From CAZFDE01 sp964517795 (GTDB lineage Bacteria; Planctomycetota; Phycisphaerae; Sedimentisphaerales; Anaerobacaceae), in NCBI GenBank assembly GCA_964517795.1, contig CAZFDE010000045.1:1-20946 (forward strand): a DNA stretch of 20,946 bases, given 5' to 3'. The position numbers and the translations under genes were made by a program. The notes under the pieces were generated by a model that saw only the letters and a program-made list of their open reading frames with translations, was not told the origin of the DNA and made no database searches. Within the stretch, counting starts at the first letter, position 1. Every line of letters begins with the position of its first letter. Of this stretch, positions 1-7,580 are shown piece after piece.

Positions 1-1
1 G

Positions 2-76
2 GGTGAAAGACGGGATTCGAACCCGCGACCCCTGGATCCACAATCCAGTGCTCTAACCAGCTGAGCTACTCTCACC
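2..76 (-). tRNA. tRNA-His (anticodon GUG)
   Basis: Read on the minus strand, this folds as a complete cloverleaf. The acceptor stem starts G(-1)-GTGAGAG, the D-stem is GCTC, and the anticodon arm is CTGGA-TTGTGGA-TCCAG with anticodon GTG in the 7-nt loop. The T-arm is GCGGG-TTCGAAT-CCCGT. An extra 5' G(-1) faces C73, which is the identity element of histidine tRNA. The base at position 1 would be C74; the window ends there, so it cannot be seen whether CCA is encoded. A consensus promoter lies about 30 bp upstream, so this is probably a separate transcription unit or the first gene of one that runs off the left edge. Confidence 0.97.
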
Positions 77-105
77 GCGAAACGGCGAAATTCGCCGCAT
101 ATGGT

Positions 106-133
106 ATTGTAGCGTACGGTCGAAAATTGTCAA
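106..133 (-). promoter_or_regulatory. sigma70-type promoter of tRNA-His
   Basis: On the minus strand, the -35 box TTGACA (128-133, 6/6 match) and -10 box TACAAT (106-111, 5/6) are separated by 16 bp. Transcription would start about 20-25 nt before the tRNA 5' end. The short leader contains a small hairpin (GGCGA/TCGCC). The match and its placement in front of a stable RNA gene make this a confident call. Confidence 0.75.
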
Positions 134-203
134 TCACGAACCGACACCACCTGCGCATAGCCAATCAATACCCATATTTTATGGATTGACCAAACTTTAC
201 CAG

Positions 204-272
204 CGACTAATCACCAAACAGCCGCCCGCAGGGCCACAGCCGACTCATCACTATTCACTAACGACTAATAAC
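204..272. repeat. three imperfect 11-bp direct repeats CGACT(A/C)AT(C/A)AC
   Basis: Copies lie at 204-214 (CGACTAATCAC), 241-251 (CGACTCATCAC) and 262-272 (CGACTAATAAC). The last one touches the ppdK stop codon. The starts are 37 and 21 bp apart. They sit in the short gap between ppdK and the tRNA-His promoter. Function is unknown: they could be binding sites for a regulator or simply low-complexity intergenic drift. Confidence 0.4.
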
Positions 273-2986
273 TATTTAACTGCCGCCTGGGCGGCCGCCA
301 GTCGTGCGATCGGTACGCGGAACGGCGAGCATGAGACATAATTCATGCCGACGCGATGGCAGAAGTCGATGCTGTCCGGTTCGCCGCCGTGTTCGCCGCA
401 GATGCCGACCTTGAGCTTCTTGTTGACTTTGCGGCCGAGCTTCGTGCCCATTTCGACGAGCTTGCCCACGCCGGTCTGGTCGAGGCTCTGGAACGGATCG
501 GTCGCGTAAATGCCCTGAATGACATATTCGCCGAGGAACTTGCCTGCGTCGTCGCGCGAGAAACCCATCGTCATCTGTGTCAAGTCGTTGGTCCCGAAGC
601 TGAAGAATTCGGCCTCTTCGGCGACTTCGTCAGCGGTCAGGGCCGCCCGCGGCACCTCGATCATCGTGCCGACGAGGTATTTGATCTTCGATTTCTTTTC
701 CGCGAAGACCTTTTTGATCTCGTCGGTGATCTGGTCCTTGACGATCTTGAGTTCGGCGACGGTGCCGATCAGCGGGATCATAATCTCCGGCAGGACACTC
801 TTGCCGGATTTCTTGACCTTCAGGGCCGCCTCGATGATCGCGCGGGCCTGCATCCGGTAAATGGCCGGGTAGGTGATCGCCAGCCGACAGCCGCGATGCC
901 CGAGCATCGGGTTGAATTCGTGAAGCTGCGCGACCTTGTCCTTGACGACTTTCGGTTTGACGCCTAATCGCTTGGCCATTTCGGCCTGGTTGTCCGCATC
1001 GTGCGGGAGGAACTCATGCAGCGGCGGATCAAGCAGGCGAACGGTTACCGGCAGACCGGCCATCGCCTTGAAGATCCCCTCGAAATCCTTTCGCTGATAG
1101 GGCAGCAATTTTTTCAGTGCACTCTCGAACAGCTTTTTCGCTGCGGTATGTTTGGATTCGATCTGTTTCTTGTGCTTGGCGGATTCTGCCGTTTGCAGTT
1201 CGGTGAGCATATCGGCGTAATCGTCGGCGCCGAGGATCATCTGTCGTACGGCCCAGATCCGCTCGCCTTCGAAGAACATGTGCTCGGTACGGCACAGGCC
1301 GATGCCCTCGGCCCCGAATTCGCGGGCCCGTTTGGAATCTTCGGGCGTATCGGCATTGGTGCGGACGCCGAGTTTGCGAACGCCGTCGCATATCTTCATG
1401 AACTTGCCGAACGCACCGCTGAGTTTCGGTTCGACGGTCGGCAACTGGCCTTTCATGACCTCGCCGGTCGTGCCGTCGATGCTGATCCAGTCGCCTTGTT
1501 TGATCGTCAGCTTGTCAATGGTCATCTTATTCGTTTTGTAGTTGATGTTCAGATCGCTGACACCGGCGACGCAGCATTTGCCCATGCCGCGTGCGACGAC
1601 GGCCGCATGGCTGGTCATCCCGCCGCGTGCGGTCAGGATCCCCTCGGCCGCATCCATGCCGCCGATATCTTCGGGGCTGGTCTCGATCCGCACCAGTACG
1701 ACTTTCTTGCCGTCGGCTTTCCACGCCTCGGCCGTGTCGGCATCGAATACCGCCTGGCCCACGGCCGCACCCGGCGAGGCCGGCAGACCTTTGGCGATCG
1801 CATCGCGCTTGGCCTTCGGATCAAAATGCGGGTGCAGCAGCCGATCAAGCTGCTCGGGTGTAACACGATTGACCGCTTCTTTCTGACCGATCAGTTTCTC
1901 GGCAACCATGTCGGCTGCGATTCGGACTGCGGCCTCCGCGGTTCGCTTGCCGGTTCGGGTCTGAAGAATGTAAAGCACTTTTTCCTGGATCGTGAATTCC
2001 ATGTCCTGCATATCTTTGTAGTGCTTTTCGAGTCGGGTCATCAGATCGGTCAGTTCTTTGTATGCCTTGGGCATGATCTTTTTGAGACCCTGCAGTTCCA
2101 GCGGGGTACGGATACCCGCGACGACGTCTTCGCCCTGGGCATTCATCAGGAACTCGCCGTAAAATTTCTTTTCGCCGGTGCTGGGGTTTCGTGTAAAGCA
2201 GACACCCGTACCGCAGTCCTCGCCCATGTTGCCGAAGACCATCGCCTGGACGTTGACGGCGGTGCCCAGCAGGCCGGTGATATTGTTCAGTTGCCGATAG
2301 CGCACGGCCCGGTCGATCATCCACGATTTGATCACGGCATTGATCGACAGATCGAGTTGTTCGCGCGCGTCCTGCGGGAACATGCGGCCGACGTTTTTTT
2401 TGTAAATTTTCTTGTAGTCATCGACCACGCCCTTGAGTTGTTCGGCATTGAGCTGGCTGTCCAGTTCGACGCCGGCCTTGACCTTGGCCTTGTGGATCGC
2501 CTCTTCGAAATAATCGTGATGACAGCCCATCACCACGTCGCCGAACATATCGATAAAGCGGCGGTAAATATCATAAGCAAACCGCGCGTTGCCGGTGCGT
2601 TCGATGATCCCGTCGATCACGGTATCGTTAAGCCCGAGGTTCAGGACGGTATTCATCATGCCCGGCATCGAAATGGCGGCACCGCTTCGCACGCTGACCA
2701 GCAGCGGCTTGTCGTGATCGCCGAATTTCGCGCCCATCGCCTTCTCCAGCTTGGTGATGTTCTGGTCGATCTGCTTGGCGAGCCTGGTCGGCCATTTGCC
2801 GCCGTTTTTGTAGTACAGATCGCACACTTCGGTAGTAATGGTAAAGCCCGGCGGGACCGGAACGCCCAGATTGGTCATCTCGGCCAGGTTCGCCCCTTTG
2901 CCGCCGAGGGTTTTTTTCATCGTTGCATTGCCTTCGGCCTTCTTGTTGCCGAAGAAATAAACTAACTTCTTAGCTTTTTTAGCCAT
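272..2986 (-). CDS. ppdK: pyruvate, phosphate dikinase
   Basis: Cytosolic enzyme interconverting pyruvate + ATP + Pi and PEP + AMP + PPi. The 904 residues match the usual full length of bacterial PPDK. The N-terminal ATP-grasp nucleotide-binding domain begins near residue 10 (FFGNKKAEGN, then GGKGANLAEM). The central swivelling phosphohistidine domain carries GGMTSHAAVVARG with the phospho-accepting His460. The C-terminal TIM-barrel pyruvate/PEP domain ends with GICGEHGGEP (catalytic Cys863), and SFGTNDLTQ is present upstream of it. The start is the ATG preceded by GGAG about 9 nt upstream. It is a single-gene unit with its own strong promoter. In anaerobes and planctomycetes the enzyme often works in pyrophosphate-linked glycolysis or gluconeogenesis; the direction here cannot be told from sequence. 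No damage is seen. Confidence 0.98.
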   Translation of the reverse strand: MAKKAKKLVYFFGNKKAEGNATMKKTLGGKGANLAEMTNLGVPVPPGFTITTEVCDLYYKNGGKWPTRLAKQIDQNITKLEKAMGAKFGDHDKPLLVSVRSGAAISMPGMMNTVLNLGLNDTVIDGIIERTGNARFAYDIYRRFIDMFGDVVMGCHHDYFEEAIHKAKVKAGVELDSQLNAEQLKGVVDDYKKIYKKNVGRMFPQDAREQLDLSINAVIKSWMIDRAVRYRQLNNITGLLGTAVNVQAMVFGNMGEDCGTGVCFTRNPSTGEKKFYGEFLMNAQGEDVVAGIRTPLELQGLKKIMPKAYKELTDLMTRLEKHYKDMQDMEFTIQEKVLYILQTRTGKRTAEAAVRIAADMVAEKLIGQKEAVNRVTPEQLDRLLHPHFDPKAKRDAIAKGLPASPGAAVGQAVFDADTAEAWKADGKKVVLVRIETSPEDIGGMDAAEGILTARGGMTSHAAVVARGMGKCCVAGVSDLNINYKTNKMTIDKLTIKQGDWISIDGTTGEVMKGQLPTVEPKLSGAFGKFMKICDGVRKLGVRTNADTPEDSKRAREFGAEGIGLCRTEHMFFEGERIWAVRQMILGADDYADMLTELQTAESAKHKKQIESKHTAAKKLFESALKKLLPYQRKDFEGIFKAMAGLPVTVRLLDPPLHEFLPHDADNQAEMAKRLGVKPKVVKDKVAQLHEFNPMLGHRGCRLAITYPAIYRMQARAIIEAALKVKKSGKSVLPEIMIPLIGTVAELKIVKDQITDEIKKVFAEKKSKIKYLVGTMIEVPRAALTADEVAEEAEFFSFGTNDLTQMTMGFSRDDAGKFLGEYVIQGIYATDPFQSLDQTGVGKLVEMGTKLGRKVNKKLKVGICGEHGGEPDSIDFCHRVGMNYVSCSPFRVPIARLAAAQAAVK

Positions 2987-3048
2987 GTTAACAGTCTCCA
3001 GTTTAGAGGTTTATCATTGCATTTCTCTACGGAAAAATAAAGGGACCG

Positions 3049-3077
3049 ACTATAAACGACCTTTGGTTCGCTGTCAA
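3049..3077 (-). promoter_or_regulatory. ppdK: sigma70-type promoter of ppdK
   Basis: On the minus strand, -35 TTGACA (3072-3077, 6/6) and -10 TATAGT (3049-3054, 5/6) have the ideal 17-bp spacer. The predicted start lies about 55 nt before the ppdK ATG. This is among the best promoter matches in the window and suggests strong, largely constitutive transcription. Confidence 0.75.
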
Positions 3078-3143
3078 TGTTAAAATCATGTAAAATTCCC
3101 AAAAAGCCGGTTTAGGGCGGTCTATAGCTCTCGTTCAGAACGT

Positions 3144-3791
3144 CTATTTCAGTGCTTCGGCGATCTGGCGGCCGAGTTGGGGGGCGGCATCGACAGCTAT
3201 CGGCTGCTGCTCAAATGCTTTTATCCCCACCGAATCGACGGTCGCATCCGGGCCGTAGAGCATGGTAATGCCGGACATTTTGCAGGTATCGCCATAGCCG
3301 CATTTGACGCAGGGCACATTGCCGCTGATCTTAACGGCGCCGACGAAATTCATCCCCTCTTCCATCATATAGAACCTCACAGCATTGATGCCCATTTCAC
3401 AGGCGGGCGGCATAGCCTGATTGTCTTCGGGTACGGCCGAGGTGATGACCGCGCCGCCGGGTTTGCCGGCCATGTAGCCGTGATTATGCCGCAGCGGGTA
3501 GAGCCGCTCGATGAACGCCTTGGTCCGCGCATCGAGGGTCGAATACGGCGTAAAACCGGCGATGACCAGCGCATCGGCCTGCTTGGCCTTCTCGGCCAGC
3601 GCGATTCCATCGTCCTGGATCACACAGCGGTTGGTCTTCATACAACCCAGGCATGCCTTACACGGCGCGACGGTATAATCCATGAGCTTGACAAATTCGG
3701 TTTCGAGTCCGGTAGCCTCCAATACCGCCTTCAGCGCCCGGTCGGTATTACTATCCTTGATCGGCGATCCAGATACCCCTAATACCTTCAT
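3144..3791 (-). CDS. iron-sulfur flavoprotein (NADPH-dependent FMN reductase / flavodoxin fold)
   Basis: 215 residues. The N-terminus MKVLGVSGSP is the FMN phosphate-binding start of the flavodoxin-like NAD(P)H oxidoreductase family. Residues 44-56 hold Cys44, Cys47, Cys50 and Cys56 (C-x2-C-x2-C-x5-C), the compact motif that ligates a 4Fe-4S cluster in iron-sulfur flavoproteins of methanogens and other anaerobes. A second cysteine group, Cys161, Cys164 and Cys170, lies in the C-terminal half. Likely a cytosolic electron-transfer or reductive-stress protein; the substrate is unknown. The start has a strong Shine-Dalgarno (GGGAGGATTAG before ATG). The upstream SpoIIAA-like gene ends 34 bp away on the same strand, so the two are probably co-transcribed. 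Confidence 0.82.
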   Translation of the reverse strand: MKVLGVSGSPIKDSNTDRALKAVLEATGLETEFVKLMDYTVAPCKACLGCMKTNRCVIQDDGIALAEKAKQADALVIAGFTPYSTLDARTKAFIERLYPLRHNHGYMAGKPGGAVITSAVPEDNQAMPPACEMGINAVRFYMMEEGMNFVGAVKISGNVPCVKCGYGDTCKMSGITMLYGPDATVDSVGIKAFEQQPIAVDAAPQLGRQIAEALK

Positions 3792-3825
3792 CTAATCCTC
3801 CCATTGATTTGACGCTTTGCCTTGT

Positions 3826-4233
3826 TTAGTCTTTGTCGGAGAGTAGCCATTTTTTGGCTTTTTTTTCGTCTTTGAAGATTTTTCCGGTGATGCCGAATTG
3901 TTTTCTCAGCATCGGCTCGATATGCTCGGCGAGTTCGCGTGATTCGGGATTTATCTCGACCCATGCGATCCGATACCGGGCGTTGATCCCGGCGGCCAAA
4001 AAGATCAATTGATGATCGTAGGCCTCGCCCACCGTCACCGGATTGGACATATCCGATATCCCGAGGACCTTGTAACAGTCGTGCTCGCGGCAGACCTTGG
4101 CGATACGCATCCATATCTCGAGGCTGACCTGGTAGTTATCCTCGCCGCTGGTTTTCGCCAGGATATGATCGCCCTCGAACGTGATATCTATCTGAAAATT
4201 CATACGAATAATTCTCAAGCTATCATGAGACAT
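3826..4233 (-). CDS. SpoIIAA/STAS-like domain protein, function unknown
   Basis: Up to 135 residues, with no signal peptide or membrane segment. The protein is a small alpha/beta domain. An opening strand (FQIDITFEGDHILAKTSG) is followed by alternating strands and helices, then a closing helix (IFKDEKKAKKWL) typical of SpoIIAA-like / STAS-SEC14 small proteins. The family call rests on overall pattern only. Two starts are possible: ATG at 4233, or the internal ATG at 4203 (MNFQIDIT), which has GAG about 10 nt upstream and gives a more family-like N-terminus. I favour 4203 slightly. It sits 34 bp upstream of the iron-sulfur flavoprotein gene and 30 bp downstream of the AT-rich orphan. Confidence 0.6.
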   Translation of the reverse strand: MSHDSLRIIRMNFQIDITFEGDHILAKTSGEDNYQVSLEIWMRIAKVCREHDCYKVLGISDMSNPVTVGEAYDHQLIFLAAGINARYRIAWVEINPESRELAEHIEPMLRKQFGITGKIFKDEKKAKKWLLSDKD

Positions 4234-4263
4234 TCTATATTGATATACGTTCTTTCCAATATT

Positions 4264-5490
4264 CTATTTTTGGGCCTGCTGTTCATGTTTATATGACTCT
4301 TTATCTTTATTTTTTGTTATTTCATCCAGGACCATACCAAGGATCTTTTTTTGATTCTTGCTTAACCGTTCTGAATCGTGTAATCCGACACAATACCGGA
4401 AGCAAAGCTGTGATTGCTCACAATTACTCCTTATTGACCACAATGCGGATTGGAACGTTGCTTCGAGCATGGCCTTGCGCATTACATTTTTGTCTTCGAT
4501 GTCTAATTCTTTGGCTTTTACTTTATCCAGTGTGCCGGTATATTTACTCAGATTCAATGCTGTCATAATCTGATGAACAGGTTTGATGCGTGATGTGGCA
4601 AAAAATTCAGCCCAAAGCATATCCAGTTGACTGCCGGTGGTTATCTTTGCGTATGGATCAGGGGCTTTTATTGTTTTAATTCGTTTTTTGTATTGTGACG
4701 GGATGTTTTTATCTGTTGCTAGTATGTCGGTCTTGTTTAAGAAATGAAAAAGAAGAAAAATATTTTTCTTCTGCAGTGCTGTTGCCTTTTGTTCAAAGAA
4801 TGTGACAGTATGTGGAATAAGAAAATCATTTTCTTCAAATATTATTTTGTAAAACCACAAGGCGCCCCAGACAGGTTCACCGTTGTCGTTTAGGTAGGGC
4901 CGAGGAGGTTGTAAAAATGCCGCTAATGCCTTTGCGGGCTGGGGGCGAAATGAATAGTTTAAATAAAACGCTTCAATCTCTTCTTTTTGAATGTCGGACA
5001 ACTGGAACGGCTCTAATCTTATATGTTTATATTTTTCGGTGCTTTGATTGTTGATATGATCTGTTGCTTTTATTTTAATCGTATATTCACCATAAGGGTC
5101 GTCTTCTTCAAAACAGACATGCACAATGTCGACGGCCGGGAGCAGATGCGAACCGGTTGATTTCCCTTTATAGCCGTTACAGTTTTTCATTTGTTCATAA
5201 GGCGTGCCATCAGGTTTTTGAATTTCCATATCAAATGTAATGTTGATATTTCCATTTTTAGTAGTGCCATACCCATTGAAAATGGGAAGGATTTTAAAAT
5301 ATTCCTTCTTTTTTACACTGCTGATCACTGATACTTTGGGGCCAAACTGGTCGGGTACAGCATGCCACCAATCGAGTTCAGTATTTTGTTGGGTAAGCGC
5401 TAATAAAAAATCAAAGTGATCGGGATTTTCTTGAGCAAAAATTGAGTTTACAGTACCTAGAAAAAACAATATTGTTATCGTCTTTCGCAT
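4264..5490 (-). CDS. secreted protein of unknown function, AT-rich, probably acquired
   Basis: 408 residues, not recognised. The N-terminus MRKTITILFFLGTVNSIFA-QE is a typical Sec signal peptide with a likely cut after FA, so the protein is exported. Residues about 60-160 look like a beta-sandwich (strand-rich, with PDGTPYEQ and DDPYGEYTIKIKATD). Residues about 165-400 are mostly helical and rich in Lys, Phe and Gln. No catalytic motif is evident. Base composition is far more AT-rich than the neighbours (TTT, AAA and ATT codons dominate). I count only five GATC sites in 1.2 kb, against 22 in 960 bp of the S55 gene. Both suggest horizontal transfer or an unconstrained orphan. The start follows a weak GAGA Shine-Dalgarno. 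Confidence 0.7.
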   Translation of the reverse strand: MRKTITILFFLGTVNSIFAQENPDHFDFLLALTQQNTELDWWHAVPDQFGPKVSVISSVKKKEYFKILPIFNGYGTTKNGNINITFDMEIQKPDGTPYEQMKNCNGYKGKSTGSHLLPAVDIVHVCFEEDDPYGEYTIKIKATDHINNQSTEKYKHIRLEPFQLSDIQKEEIEAFYLNYSFRPQPAKALAAFLQPPRPYLNDNGEPVWGALWFYKIIFEENDFLIPHTVTFFEQKATALQKKNIFLLFHFLNKTDILATDKNIPSQYKKRIKTIKAPDPYAKITTGSQLDMLWAEFFATSRIKPVHQIMTALNLSKYTGTLDKVKAKELDIEDKNVMRKAMLEATFQSALWSIRSNCEQSQLCFRYCVGLHDSERLSKNQKKILGMVLDEITKNKDKESYKHEQQAQK

Positions 5491-5551
5491 ATTGTTGTCT
5501 CACAAAAATTATTCTATTGGATAAATACTATATGACTGACGGCTAAATAGC

Positions 5552-5567
5552 AACATAATATTATGTT
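5552..5567. repeat. 16-bp perfect palindrome AACATAAT/ATTATGTT
   Basis: The palindrome overlaps the stop codon of the RluD-type gene and lies about 60 bp upstream of the start of the AT-rich secreted gene. It has no GC core or T-tract, so it is not an intrinsic terminator. It could be an operator for the downstream gene, or a chance palindrome in an AT-rich stretch. Confidence 0.3.
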
Positions 5568-6541
5568 CGGTATTTTCGCAGCATATCGAGCAATTTCTGC
5601 ATATCGGCGGGCAGGGGGGCTTCGAACCGGACGATTTTGTCTTTGGTGGGGTGACGCAGTTCGATGCTGAAGGCGTGCAGGGCGCATCGGCTGATGACCG
5701 GTTCCTCAACGCGTTGGGGCTGGTCCTGGATCTGCCAGGGATAAACGAGTTTGCCGCCGTACATATCGTCGGCGACGATCGGATGCTTGAGGTGCGACAT
5801 ATGCACGCGAAGCTGATGCGTGCGGCCGGTATGCGGGTGAAGCTGGATCAGCGAAAAGCCCCGGAACGTTTCGATGACCTTGTAGGTGGTTTTGGCCTCT
5901 TTGCCGGTCTCGGATCGGACGGTGTATTTTTCGCGAATCTTCGGATGCACGCCCAGCGGGGCTGTGATCCGGTCGGCGTCGAGCTGCGGGGTGCCGTGAA
6001 CGATCGCCATATAGGTTTTTCGGATCGTCCGCTGCTCGAACTGGCGGGCGATTTTCCACTGGGCGGTATCGTTTTTGGTCGTCACGATCACGCCGGTGGT
6101 ATTCTTGTCAAGGCGGTGGACAATACCCGGCCGCAGTTCGCCCAGACCCGAAGAAAGATTCCGGCAGTGGTGAGCCAGCGCATTGACCAAGGTGCCGTGG
6201 ATATTGCCGCGGGCCGGGTGCACCACCATATTCGGCGGTTTGTTGATCACGATCATATCGTCGTCTTCGTAAATGATATCCAGCGGAATATCTTCGGGCT
6301 CGATCTCGTAGCTGGGCAGCTCGGGCAGTGTGACTTCGATGCGGTCATCGGGATTGAGCCGGTAGGAGGCTTTGACGGGCCGGCCGTTGACCTTGACCCC
6401 GCCTTCTTTGATGATGGTCTGGATCATGACGCGCGAATAGTTGGAGAATCGCCCGTGCAGGTACCGGTCGATCCGGCGATGCTGAAGCGAGCGGCCGACG
6501 CGGAGGGTTTGCGGTTCACCATGGGTCAGATCCTCGGGCAT
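5561..6541 (-). CDS. rluD: RluA/RluD-family rRNA pseudouridine synthase
   Basis: 326 residues, normal for RluD. An N-terminal S4 RNA-binding domain (residues about 22-70, RIDRYLHGRF to VKVNGRPVKASYRL) precedes the catalytic domain. YEDDDMIVINKPPNMVVHP is the family's entry strand. GIVHRLDKNTTG carries the catalytic Asp145 in the HRLD motif, and HPHTGRTHQLRVH near residue 240 is the family's second conserved block. It should isomerise uridines in helix 69 of 23S rRNA, but the exact target site cannot be told from sequence. The gene starts 18 bp after the TPR-like membrane gene on the same strand, so the two form an operon driven from the divergent promoter near 7464-7492. Confidence 0.92.
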   Translation of the reverse strand: MPEDLTHGEPQTLRVGRSLQHRRIDRYLHGRFSNYSRVMIQTIIKEGGVKVNGRPVKASYRLNPDDRIEVTLPELPSYEIEPEDIPLDIIYEDDDMIVINKPPNMVVHPARGNIHGTLVNALAHHCRNLSSGLGELRPGIVHRLDKNTTGVIVTTKNDTAQWKIARQFEQRTIRKTYMAIVHGTPQLDADRITAPLGVHPKIREKYTVRSETGKEAKTTYKVIETFRGFSLIQLHPHTGRTHQLRVHMSHLKHPIVADDMYGGKLVYPWQIQDQPQRVEEPVISRCALHAFSIELRHPTKDKIVRFEAPLPADMQKLLDMLRKYRT

Positions 6542-6559
6542 CGGTCTGCGGCCATTATT

Positions 6560-7417
6560 TTAATCCAGAGGCAAGTTTGGAATATCGACCATCGGTTCGA
6601 CGGTATTGGGTATTTCGATCGTCGGCGCAACGGTTTGCGGCGTCTCGTCCGGGACATTGACCGCTGTGTCGGCCGACTGGATAGTCGGTAATTGGACCTG
6701 GGGCATTGGCTGCTGAGGCAGTTCGGTCATCTGGGGTTGGGGCGGTTCGGCAAAGGTGACCGGCGTCCGATAGGAATCCATCGTGGCCAGACGCTGTTGG
6801 GCCATCTTAAAGGCGATCGTCGCTTTATATTGCCGGTTTTGCACGATATCCTCGTACCCTTGCCGGGCCAGTTGAAAATCGCCTTTGTCCTCGTTACACA
6901 GGGCAACCCCGAATTCGGCCAGTGCCGTCAATGTCAAATGTCCTTCGGCATTTTGAATCGCCTGGTTGTATAGACTAATCGCCTTGTCGAGCTGTTCGGT
7001 TTTTTCCTGATCGCTGATCTGGCTTTGGCGATAGAGCATTTCGGCCCGCAGTACATTGGCCGCTTCGATCAGGCCGAACGCGGTTTGGGTCTTTTCGGGT
7101 GCGTTTTTGGCCCGTGTCTGGGCGGTCTGGGCAATCGGCAACAGTGTATAGGACGCATCGAAACCGGAGGCCTGATTCTGCAAAACCCGCTGACGCATGT
7201 TTTTCAACTGGACCAGCGATTGGGTCAGCGAGACGATTTTGTTTTGGGTGACGACCCGGCTTTGATACAAGTAATACGCTCCGCCCAGGATTATCACTAA
7301 AACGGCGATCCCGACGTAGAGGATCGTGCGGAAATGCTGTTCGAATAACTGCGGCAGCGACGCCAGCCACTCGGCCAGTTCGTTGGTCTTCAGTTCATGT
7401 CGATGTTGCGCTTTCAT
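6560..7417 (-). CDS. single-pass membrane protein with TPR-like domain (YfgM-like)
   Basis: 285 residues. A charged, amphipathic N-terminus (residues 1-30) precedes one membrane helix (about 31-51, ILYVGIAVLVIILGGAYYL). An alanine/glutamine-rich helical region (about 55-215) follows, whose helix pairs (LTALAEFGVALCNEDKGDFQ, then ARQGYEDIV) look like tetratricopeptide repeats. The tail (about 217-285) is rich in Pro, Gln, Thr and Val and low in complexity. Topology resembles YfgM-type envelope proteins that act in periplasmic chaperone networks, but identity to that family is inference. GGAG lies 6 nt before the ATG. It is the first gene of the unit with the pseudouridine synthase. Confidence 0.75.
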   Translation of the reverse strand: MKAQHRHELKTNELAEWLASLPQLFEQHFRTILYVGIAVLVIILGGAYYLYQSRVVTQNKIVSLTQSLVQLKNMRQRVLQNQASGFDASYTLLPIAQTAQTRAKNAPEKTQTAFGLIEAANVLRAEMLYRQSQISDQEKTEQLDKAISLYNQAIQNAEGHLTLTALAEFGVALCNEDKGDFQLARQGYEDIVQNRQYKATIAFKMAQQRLATMDSYRTPVTFAEPPQPQMTELPQQPMPQVQLPTIQSADTAVNVPDETPQTVAPTIEIPNTVEPMVDIPNLPLD

Positions 7418-7463
7418 GATTTACTCCGAATATTTATTTTCTTGGGTTCTCGTAAAGCACAGG

Positions 7464-7492
7464 ATTTTAGCAGAAAGCGATTTATCTTGCAA
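7464..7492 (-). promoter_or_regulatory. promoter of the TPR/rluD unit (shares its -35 box)
   Basis: On the minus strand, -35 TTGCAA (7487-7492) and -10 TAAAAT (7464-7469) are spaced by 17 bp. TGC directly before the -10 gives an extended -10. The -35 hexamer is its own reverse complement and also serves the plus-strand promoter. Confidence 0.55.
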
Positions 7493-7515
7493 GAACAGAG
7501 TTTGACGGCTAAAAT
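7487..7515 (+). promoter_or_regulatory. promoter of the S55-propeller-fumarase-TSUP-helicase unit
   Basis: On the plus strand, -35 TTGCAA (7487-7492) and -10 TAAAAT (7510-7515) are spaced by 17 bp. It mirrors the minus-strand promoter exactly around the shared -35. The leader to the ATG at 7581 would be about 60 nt, with AAGGA six bases before the start. Confidence 0.5.
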
Positions 7516-7580
7516 AATTGGTTTTCAGGGGCTATCGACGTTCGAAAGCCGGTTTATTTTAGAAAAAAGAAGGATTTGCT

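Noticed and set aside
1001..2965. 654-codon open frame on the plus strand opposite ppdK
   Set aside because: It lies wholly antisense to an intact ppdK. Its product is a His/Arg/Asp-rich shadow caused by codon bias, with no family features and no ribosome binding site.
5651..6691. 346-codon open frame on the plus strand
   Set aside because: Antisense to the pseudouridine synthase and the end of the TPR-like gene, both of which have clear family motifs.
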